From Mansonella perstans (lineage: Eukaryota > Nematoda > Chromadorea > Rhabditida > Onchocercidae), in assembly GCA_037074765.1 (NCBI GenBank), contig JBAMDO010000214.1, forward strand, positions 26,292 to 90,291: 64,000 nt of DNA, given 5' to 3'. Of this stretch, positions 54,201-64,000 are shown piece by piece. The position numbers were made by a program, and so were the translations under genes. The notes under the pieces were generated by a model. The model ran no database searches and was not told where the DNA came from. It was given only the letters and a program-made list of their open reading frames with translations. Numbering within the stretch: position 1 is the stretch's first letter; each line of letters opens with the position of its first letter.

Positions 54201-57200
54201 TGATCTCAATTTCAATGAATGATTGGGATAGTTGTTGAGCATGTAATTTCGACTATCTATATTGGAGTATCTGGGACACTTCATGTGATCAGGTGACAGT
54301 GATTTTTGTTCTGTCATTTTTTGGCAAGTTATCTCCTTCCTTTTAAGAGCAAAAACATGCATTGAGAGCTGATGAATGCAAATCTCAAGCAGACTTGTCA
54401 TTATTTTCGGTAAATTTGAAAAATTGTAGATTAATCATTTCTGTAAAATGAATCCTATCGTTTACTTGAAAAACTCCTTTAGTAATTCATTTCATCAAAA
54501 ATATTTCGTTTAAGGAAAATATAAAATGAAATTACAATGATTTTTTTGTCTTTTTTCATTTTTCAATTTTTTCACTTGCAAAAAATTAATTTTAAATTTA
54601 CAATGAAAATTTTCAAATTGATCAAAATTAATTATATGCTTTATTTTTTTTCATTTGAAATTTTTATTTGAACAGTAAAGTGAAAAAAATTCTTTTCCAA
54701 AATAAAATAAAATTAATAAATGAATTGAAGCAAAAGGCATTTCTGTCCAAATCATATTTTATTTTTCGAAATTTGAAAGCAAAAAAATGAAAAAAGCAAA
54801 AATTTTCATATTGCAGTAGGAATGATTGAAAATTGTTAAATTTTTAGAGAGAAGGAAGTATATGAAATGAAATATCTCTTCTACTTCTTTTTTTTTAGTG
54901 TTTCCTATTTTATTTTATTTATGATTTTCAAATAACTTCTTATGAACGTAATGAAAAGCTTCCCATCCTTATGAATATTTCACTAACTTTTTTTCCCTTT
55001 ACTTTTCTTTTACTTCCTGTTTTCTCTACTTTTAATTAATTTCTTTTTTTTCTTTTATTAAAAATTATTTTCTATTTTTAGCAAATTTCTTTTTAAATTC
55101 TTAAATCATTGCTATTGAAATGAAGAAAAAATTCATCAAAAGCTAAATTATTTTTAAAAAAATGACAGATAAATTTCATTTAAATATAAAATATATGAAA
55201 AAAAATTTTTATGAATTTTGATGGATTTTTTTGAATGAGAAAATTAAGTTGCTTTTTAAATGAAATTGAAAAATTTCCACTTGAATTATGGTTTTCCTTT
55301 TTTTTTTGACATTCTATTGAAGTGATGATTGGTTAAATGATTGATTTAGCTTTAAGGTGTAAAATTATTAAATTCTGTTAATTTAGTAATTTTCAAGATG
55401 CCCTTTTCTTCATTTTTTTTTTAAGAAAATGAAAGAAAGAAAATGGAAATTATGGATGAAAATTTGAAAATGAAAAAGAATTAAACAACAAGATATTATA
55501 GCAAAATACTTTTTTTTGAATTTTACGAATTTTTTTTCATTTCTAAAATCCTTAATTATCCCTATTAGTTTATAAATGAAAACTATAAGTTATAGAATGA
55601 ATCGATATTACCATACCGAAAAAAAAATGGAAATGAAGTTAGAAGCATTAAAAGTAATGAAAAGTAGTATTCCAATTAATCTGAGAAAACTTGTCTCAGA
55701 GTTAATCGGAGAGAAATTGTCTGAGAGTTAATCTGAGAGAAATTATCATACGCAAAATATCTTTTTTGATATGAGCACTAATAATTTCGAGAGAATTTGA
55801 TTAAAATTAAATTTTCGCTTTTTTTTTTTTTAAAGCAAATTCTCACTTGGAAATATTTGCTTTCTTGTTTTTATACCATCGGCGTTCATTGTGTAAAACA
55901 AACAGTTGAATTGCATTGAATTTCTTTTGAAGAGTTCATTAAATAAATTTCTAAAATGATACACAAAATTTCATAGATATTTAATAATACTATTAAATTT
56001 TCATATTTCAATTTTCCATACTACAATTAATTGTTGCAAAATTATAAACATGCCATAATTATTTTTTATAATTAATATTTTTATAATAAATCAAATTTGT
56101 ATAATTTTTTTTTTATGATGAGCAGTTTTGGCAATTTGAACCTAAAAAAAACTGTTAAAAAGTTAATAATTTTCTAATGAATTATTACTATATTTATAAT
56201 TGAAGCAAAATATTCGACGGAAATTTTATTCTTTACAGTAACATCAAAGGAATATGAAAGAATTCATTAAAAAATATCTCAATGATATATATATCGGAAA
56301 ATGTTTTTTTTCTGGAAAAAAAAGGATGGGAAATTAATGAAATTTTCGAGCGTTACATGATATACTCGAATTAGTTACGAAGTAATAATTAATTTCTATC
56401 AAATTTCATCTTTTTTTTTCGTTTTCAAATATTGATAGAGTAATGATTACCAGTGATGATAATATGATAAGAGAGAGAATGAGACAGCAAAAAACGAAAA
56501 ATATGAAAAAAAAACAAAAGGTAAAATAAAAAAGTGTCGTAGAGTTTCATTGTGTATTTTTTGTTATAGCTTTTCCGAGATGCTCTTTGGCGATTATGCT
56601 TCTGTTCAAGGCGCAATAAGAAATCTCGGATGCATTACACAAATTCTTTACAATTAACAGATATGATTGCTGTTCAACCATCAAATATTATGATTACACA
56701 AGCATTTGGCAGTGATTTTCAACAACAACAACTTAGCAAATTAAATCGAAAGGTTTTTGCAAAATTATTTCGCAGTTTCTTTTTTTTTTATTCAAAAAAC
56801 TTTATAATTAAAATATAAACGAAAATCAATAAAATAAATATTTCGTGTTATTTATAAAATATAAAATATTTAATTTATCAAATTTATAATTAGCAAAGTG
56901 TAAATAAACCGATAAATAAAATATATAATTAATATTAAATATATTGTAAATAAACCGATAAATATATAATTAATATTCAATATAAAGTATTAAATATATA
57001 TATAATTATTAATAATAAAATATTTTATAAGTTTATAATAAAGTTAACTTAATTTTTGCGATTTAAATCAATTTAACACTCGAAGTATTACAGTAAAGTA
57101 AAATAATATTAATTTAAAAAATTTCAAAGAAAAAAAAGCTGGAAAAAGTTATATAATATGAGAGAGTGAATTTTTCACTAATTTCATGACTAACTTTTTT

Positions 57201-57407
57201 TTTTATGTTTAAACCTGATCAATTTAATTTAATAAAAATTAACCATGGATGACATTCTTAAAAAAAAAAACTAACAGCTATTTAATGAAAAAAAAGTAAA
57301 AAAAAATTTCCTTTTTTCTTTTTACAAAATATTTTAACTTTCAGGAATCATTATCAACATCAAATTTACTATCGGTAACTAAATTCGAAAATTCGGAATT
57401 ATGCTGA
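51274..57407 (+). CDS. Predicted small single-pass membrane protein
   Basis: Three exons (51274-51369, 56570-56752, 57345-57407) all break between codons and join to 113 residues. Residues 1-9 (MENDREANK) are polar. Residues 10-28 (IFILGLIMLLGWMIIIIVC) form one membrane helix. After ANPK comes LFRDALWRLCFCSRRNKKSR, an amphipathic basic segment with a CFC motif that could be palmitoylated at the membrane (inference). The remaining tail is polar and Gln-rich (SDFQQQQLSKLNRK) and ends NSELC. Donor AAG|GTATGT and acceptors TTATAG and TTTCAG are good. The 5.2-kb first intron is large, so extra exons may have been missed. The tail after the helix resembles helix 8 of a GPCR, but no other receptor helices are present. 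No family recognised. Confidence 0.6.
53166..53265. repeat. AAT trinucleotide repeat
   Basis: A run of AAT/AAC triplets in the large intron of the small membrane-protein gene. Confidence 0.9.
53925..54178. repeat. Direct repeat of about 68 bp, 187 bp apart
   Basis: The segments 53925-53993 and 54112-54178 share TATGAATGGTTGCAATT-like starts, ATAAAATGCAAAAC and CTAGCAAAC. The DNA between and just after (to about 54400) is less AT-rich, with two minus-strand frames (53844-54053, 54153-54401) that have no recognisable similarity. Confidence 0.75.
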
Positions 57408-58709
57408 CAAACAACAATATTTATTATAATCGATGACAAAATTCTATTATAACAATAACTGCAGTGAAAACAGCTGCTGCAGTTCCTCGCAAAATATCTT
57501 TAATTAAATAATACAAAAAAAAAAGTGGAAGAACTGAAAAATTTCCTGAATTTTCTGCACTAGAATTTCCTTTTTTTTTTCTCCTTATTTTACCTCATAT
57601 TTTTATATATGTTATGGCCATATTCACTTTCGTTTTCTTACTTTTTTTTCCAAATTAAAATTAAGCTCAATTTTTTTTTGCTTGCATGCATAAACAAATA
57701 GTTTTTTCAGTTTCTTTTTTATAAATTTTACTTAAAATTTTCTTTTTATTTGATAACATAAGCTAGTAAACTTTAGGAAAACTATTTGTATGTTTGGAAA
57801 ATGAAAAAAAGCAAGACAATAATTAATTCTTTTCGCCAATTTAATTCTTTTGCATTTTTTCTTTTTTTTCTGCTTTTAAGTTTTTATTCTTATAACATCC
57901 ATACTTTACCAGTGGCAATTAATTTCGTTTAATTTTAAAATATTTTAGAAATCGAATAAGAAATATTTTTTACCAAACTCCTGTATCTCTTTCTCTCTCT
58001 CTCCCTCTTTTTCTTTTTATATGTATTCCCTACTTTCTTTATGCTAATTATTTATTTTAATTTTTTATCTGATATGTTTGATTCTGTGGTTCGTTCCATC
58101 AAATTTTCAACGCTTCGAGATTTTTTTCATTGATGCTTATAATTTTAATAATTATTTGCGTTTTTACTTTTTTTTTTGAAAATTTGTGCATCAGCAATAA
58201 ATAATGATAATAATAGCAAAAATAATTTTAAATTTAATTGACATGATATCATTAACAATAACATTCCGTCTCCAAATACTTAATATGACATAAATATTTC
58301 GTCATATTCATTTATATAAAAACTGTTTCCAATTGAATTTCTGATTTTAGTAAGAGTAAGAGAATTTCTGATCAATGTACAAAATTTATATATGTATAAA
58401 ATTGTAAGCTTTTATTCCGAGTGCATGCGATGAAGAATTTCTATGTTACACAATGTTGGATAAAAAAATTTATCAAAAGCATAATTAAAAATAAAAGGAA
58501 TGAATTTAGGAAATTTTATCATGGAATTTTTAATTTGTATTAAAATCAGATATAAAATTTATACATGTATAATATACAAAATGAAAAGCATGGGATTATA
58601 ATGAAAAACAAACCCAAGCTATCCCAGTCAATAATAATATGATATAAAAATAGAATTATTAATAAATCTATAACCTTAGGCAGTTCACAGAATTCAACGC
58701 TCCATAAAA
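57408..58709. other. Spacer between convergent genes
   Basis: 3' flanks of the small membrane-protein gene (+) and of glutamate-cysteine ligase (-). T-rich with no supported exon. Confidence 0.6.
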
Positions 58710-61700
58710 TTAGTAATTTCTCTTTTTAAGACTCACAATCAGACTTTCTTCGGCTCGACGAACTGCCATTGGTATACGTGAATCGGTTTTTGTACGATAA
58801 TCATCCAATAACTTCGGACAGCATGCAACTCCTTTTGATATGCTATCCATCTGCAAAAAAAACAATTTACAATGAATGTTAGAAAATAATCGCTACCAAA
58901 AATGCGAACGAAAAGAATTCAAATGCATTTATTGAATTAAACTTATCACGTTATAAATCGAGCTATTATTAAAAAGATTAACAATCGTCGCAGAAAAGTT
59001 ATTGAATTTAAGAATAATTTAAAAACAAAGACAACCAAATGTAACAATGTATATAATAAGCCATGTTTCTCTTTAAAAGTTTTACTGAAATTGATTTGTA
59101 AAAAGATCAAGTAAGACCAACTTTTTTCAACATGTCGTAAATAATACTATCACCTACATACGAATCATGTTTGTAATCAGGATGTTCACAAATAAACTCC
59201 CTCATCCATGTAGCTAACGTTTGAAGTTCACCGGAAGCTCGTTTCTGAAATTCTTTACCTCACTTATAAAATCCATTAAGCACTTTTAAAGAAACAGGTT
59301 CATTCAGTTTCAGTCAACCTGTATGAAGCTTAGATATTGAGATACGGTGCATCGCGAATCTACATCAACATCAGCACTATCCAAATATTGGTGTATTAAT
59401 GGTATTAATCCTGGAAAATCACCGGTCCCTGAAAGGATTATTCGTGCAGGTAAATTTTAAGACCAATAGGCACTGAGCATCCATTTGTGACCTTTTACTT
59501 CCATTTGATGAAAACCTAATATTGTACATTATGAATAAAGAGGTAAAAAAGTTGGAATTATAGCTATATGAATGACAAAATCCAAAACGACACACTGGAA
59601 ATAAGTTATTAGGATAGCATAAAAAAGTGCAAAAAATTAAGAAGATTTAAAATTGCAACTATTTGTCTTGAAAATTCAGATTTAGTTAATGATGCTAATG
59701 ATGCTACTCGAATCTGCAAATGCTAACCGTTAATGATTTCATTGACAGTCATCTCTACCACATCATCAGAATCGAGAGTACTACCAGTTCCTTTTGCACA
59801 TGGTGGTGAATTGCACGTTGTAATACGCTTACGGAAAAATAGTTTTTGTTTCAAGACGGCATTTCGACGTTGTGCGCGTTTCATGTTCTCCGAAACAGTA
59901 GAAATAGGCAAGAGGAAAGTAATACGAAATGATATCATTACCCTGGCAATTACATTAAGTTGCTATCTTCAATACGAACTTTTAATGTCATAATAAGCGA
60001 GAAAAAAAAAACGACACAGCCATCTATGAATTATCTGTGCCTTAAATGTATCTAAATGAAGATATCTAATTTAGATGCATGTAAATTTCACTAAAAGCTT
60101 CCAAACCTTCAGCAATCTTCTCTTTTCGAGAGCGAAATCGTGTTACTCGTTTTAAAAGGTTGCAATTTAAAAAAGTTTCGTCGAACTTTCCAATCTTACT
60201 TTCTTGATCGACATAATTTCAGTTTCGAATAACATTACAATATTATGCAAAAAAGTATAATTTTTAAATGATAAATGATATTAAATATGCTTATTCTACC
60301 TCGTCAAAAGTACAACAAAACAGCAATAAGCTGCATTTTCGAAATCTGTTAGTTGCACTTCAGTTGGTCGAAATTCCACACGCCAACCAATTTCTGGTGA
60401 GTCAGGTGGAGGTGGCTTGAAACGCATATTCATCCAATTCGAACTTTGAATTGTTTCAAAATGTTCACTAGACTTCGTATCATCTTGTTCAATACGTTCA
60501 CGATATACCTACAAAATACGGGGAACTTAATGAGCAAAATAAAACGATCAAACATTGAGTTTCATTAATCAAAATGAAAGAATTGTTTTTTAATTGTATT
60601 TTTTCAACCGGTTTTTATACGTGAAAAATTTATTAACCTGCAAAGGATCACGAATAAACATATGTGCAATATGTTGGGCAAGAAGATTATCAATCCCACC
60701 ATCTATTAACTGCTTATAAATCTTATCATCATACTGAAGCGGTATATCGTTATATCTGAAATAGTGTCCGACAGTATTAGTAAAACATATCTAAGAAAAT
60801 TGGAATTTGAAAAGAATAGACGTTGTGTTCATCAATTTAATTGATGAAATTGCCTTCAATAGTAAAGTTATAATAAAAGATGTTTTAAAGTTGCATTACC
60901 CTTTCAAATATAAATGGTAAATATAACTAACGATTCAGAACAGGGACAGATATAACAATCAGTAGTATCATATCGACTCTTTTTCAATACAAATTTATTA
61001 TTCCTCAATGGCACCAAACCTCTCTCTTCTGCTGTACGATCGTCTACACTCTAGAATGTGCTAGAAAATATTAAAATCAAATAGTATGTTTGCATCATGT
61101 AGGGTCACATCAAACTTTAAAAAAAGAGCTAATGGATCTTTCACCTAATTCTCTCTTTGCTCAGCATGAAGAAATGAAGAGGAAAATTTTCATAACTGTT
61201 AGAAGCATGCATATATCTTAAATTAAAATCCTCAATGTTAGAAACTTAATCAAGTATCTAATATACGTATATATAATATAATATATTCAAAATCAAAGTT
61301 AAAAAGTTTTATTTTTAAATAAGAAGTAAATATTAACAAAATATATTTCATTAGTAGATCCCATTTGATTACCTTACCGCTGATATAACATCCCACCGAG
61401 AATCAACGTCAGCCAATCGTGATCGAAAAACGGGTGTTGCAGCTGACAATGCTAGCAATACAGGGGTTATTGGTGTCAACTCATCATATAACCATCGCGC
61501 TTCATCGATATTGACAGCCTAAATTAACAGAAATAATAAAGGATAAGCGACGAAAAAAATAATTAAGGATAACTTCCTATCCATATATGCGAAGATCTGT
61601 TTCTTGATATCGATTAATTAATCATCGAAAGTTATTAAATTTTCAGTTCTCAAGATTTCTATATGATAAGAATAAACATAATAAAATATCTGTGGACTAT

Positions 61701-63866
61701 AACATTTTTTGCAAATTTCATATGACTTTACTATCAGAAGAAAAAATGAGAATCAGATCATCTCCCCGAAGGAAGATGTTAGAGAGAAAAAGTGAAAAAA
61801 GCACCTGAAAAGTGACTTGCAAACAACAACAACCCATTCCAAAGCCCATATGATCCATATAAATATGGTCTGGTTTTGCAGCTCGTGTAGACTGATCTCC
61901 ATCTTTTGCTGCTTTAAAATTTTCCTGAAATTACAAGAAAAGAACAAACAAACTATGAAGCAATGTGAAGACAACAAAAATTTTTTTCATTTGTTGACGG
62001 TTTTTTCTGTCAAATTATATCACTTGCTGGTGACTAAATGTAAATGAATTACAATATTTGATTACTGATTGTTGCATTTACAGAATGTCTTATTATTTCG
62101 ATAATAAAAAGAAATTCCCAACATTTTAAAATATTACAACTTATAAGAAAAAGCAATACATTTCACATATCGTACTCTTAAAGACACTTCAAAATTGTTA
62201 TACAAATATTCAATAGTCGGAAGAGTACCTGATATGGATTTGGTGTATTGATGTCTTTATATATTGGCACATTTATGGCAACTTTTTCACCACGACGCTG
62301 CTTGATATTCCTTACCAAATTCTGAAATCTAAAAGAAAAATAATCATTGTTTATCAATATAAAATAATCAACAAACAAATTACTATTTTCGATAGGCTAA
62401 TAATTGAGGGAGAATGAAAATCCCCTTCCATAATTTGAATATCAGATACTATTCCGAAAGGATAAATATTAAAACAAGATTTCATACCTTGGATGTCCCG
62501 TGTAAACTGCTTCATCAGGGAAAAATATCGAAGAGCCGGAGCTGTCTTTATCATCCGGATGTGGTTCATAGGAAGGTGAAGTGAAATCTGGAGTACCCAG
62601 AGATGGAAATGATATTGACATGATCGACTCATCATCTTTCAAAAACCGTGTAACCTCAGCTCGACGAGATATCATATTACTTTCCACTACATTAAAACAT
62701 GCCAACAAACCTGAATTCGAGAATAACGTGAAAAAAATCATGGACCCATAGGAAATTTTTAAATTATCCTCGCTCATAAATTGTTTTATGATATAAAACA
62801 ACATAAAAGGGTGCAAGATGATGTGCTTACTCTACACTTCATTCAAGAATTTTCACATGATCGTAGAGAAAACTGAAATAACCTCCATATGGTGCTCCTG
62901 GTGTTCCTTCAATCATGTATGCCGCAAATTCTGGACGCCATAGGTGACAATTTTCATTACCCAATAACGCATTCAATTCTTCGCCTGCTTGCAATTGATT
63001 AAGAAGCTCTTCCGCTCGTAAACTTACTCGAACCTAGAAGATTTTCGTAAAAAAAATTTAGACCTTATTTTATTTCAATTATTTTCATACCGTAATCTTT
63101 TGTGCTGTATTCCAATTATCTCACTGTTGAAATATAACATCATCCATGAATCATATATAATTTCGTTAACTTATAGCAAACAATTAACAAATAAAGAACT
63201 AAAAGAAACGATAAGAATTACGGACTATTAATAAGCATTAAGTCATACTTAATGAAACAGGTTTAAAAAATTGTTTTTCTTCTTTCTTACTGTAAAAATT
63301 TATTTGTTTAACCTTCTTTGCATCATCATCAAACTTAACAATTGTATATTCAATTTCATCGCCCCATTTCAGCTGATCACCTTCACGTCCTTTCAATCGA
63401 TGATAGAGAGCAATGAACTGTGCGATACCATGCTTCTCAAATAAAAAAGTTACACAGAATTAATTACACCGTAATTTTCGATATGAAAACTAAATTCTTC
63501 ACTCAGGAAAAAATAATTGAAAAATAATTGATCGTAAAAAAGTTAATTAACTATGTCTCATAAATTTTTTTGTCTCATAAAAAAAAAAGAGTATAAAATA
63601 AATAAATAAACCTGTTTATAATTTAAATTCTAAAGATAATTATTTCAAAATATTCTTGTACCAAATCTATTATTAGAATCATAAAATATTTTGTTATTAA
63701 CACAGAAACTGAAATATTTGATAGATAATTAAGACAAATCAGACGAATATGTATATTTAATTATTTTATATATAGAAGGACAAAATTCGAAACTTACTTT
63801 AATATAATCAATGTATGGTACTGTTTCATTCCATGATAATGGTGTCCCAACCGTTAACAATCCCAT
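58710..63866 (-). CDS. gcs-1: Glutamate-cysteine ligase catalytic subunit
   Basis: Fourteen exons, in transcript order 63866-63798, 63435-63313, 63033-62883, 62710-62488, 62328-62229, 61924-61805, 61518-61378, 61050-60932, 60755-60638, 60508-60300, 59942-59728, 59428-59319, 59244-59122 and 58850-58710. All join in phase to 653 residues, close to the roughly 640 of animal GCLC. The cytosolic enzyme joins glutamate and cysteine using ATP, the rate-limiting step of glutathione synthesis. Diagnostic stretches are [101 protein letters not shown] and KRASGEL...MREF...HPDYK. The conserved Cys pair is expanded to three (254-256). The start lies 14 bases after TTTATAG, a likely trans-splice site. The exon 13 donor (AAA|GTTGGT) is unusual. 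In C. elegans gcs-1 is oxidative-stress-induced through SKN-1; no SKN-1 site was identified here. Confidence 0.97.
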
Positions 63867-64000
63867 ATCGGTTCCAGTGCCTATAAAAACATTAAGAAAG
63901 GCTTTTGAATAGTTAAATACAATAAGTGCATAGTAGAAATACTCTTAAAATCGAGAAGAATAAAAGAACTCAAAAAATCGAAATCAAAGTTAGAATGTTT
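63867..64000 (-). promoter_or_regulatory. 5' leader and upstream flank of glutamate-cysteine ligase
   Basis: On the minus strand a TTTTTATAG acceptor ends at 63881, followed by a 14-base leader and the ATG. This suggests spliced-leader trans-splicing. Only about 120 bp upstream is in the window and no transcription-factor site can be claimed. Confidence 0.55.

Overview
The window looks like nuclear DNA of a nematode. It is extremely AT-rich, its genes are split into short exons with GT-AG introns, and several start codons sit only 1-14 bases after a splice-acceptor-like TTTNAG, as expected for spliced-leader trans-splicing. It holds a chemoreceptor-type 7TM gene and fragments of eukaryotic 18S and 5S rRNA. 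The species cannot be fixed. A spirurid (clade III) worm would fit the composition, but that is a guess.

Layout, left to right. 1-5.3 kb: no gene seen. 5.3-5.9 kb: AT-rich tandem array with a unit near 136 bp. 6.6-8.0 kb (+): the last three exons of an unrecognised membrane-protein gene. 13.0-13.3 kb: an open frame broken by one stop. 14.5-14.8 kb: 19-bp tandem array. 16.1-20.0 kb (+): a complete nine-exon kinase of the casein-kinase-1/tau-tubulin-kinase group. 23.2-23.4 kb: an 18S rRNA fragment, followed by a 32-bp tandem array. 25.5-29.0 kb (+): a cyclopropane-fatty-acid-synthase-type methyltransferase, complete except for its first exon. 30.8-35.8 kb (-): a complete ten-exon malate/L-lactate dehydrogenase of the Ldh_2 family.

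From about 38 to 50 kb the DNA is less AT-rich and visibly scrambled. It contains a 7TM receptor gene (-), a direct duplication of part of it, an inverted copy of its first exon fused exactly to a second 18S rRNA fragment, a diverged 5S rRNA sequence, and several unexplained open frames on the minus strand. 51.3-57.4 kb (+): a predicted 113-residue single-pass membrane protein spread over 6 kb. 58.7-63.9 kb (-): a complete 14-exon glutamate-cysteine ligase catalytic subunit, the first enzyme of glutathione synthesis.

The genes do not form an obvious pathway. The methyltransferase and the dehydrogenase are convergent neighbours, both of families better known outside animals. All exon joins given were checked by hand for reading phase. 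No database search was possible.
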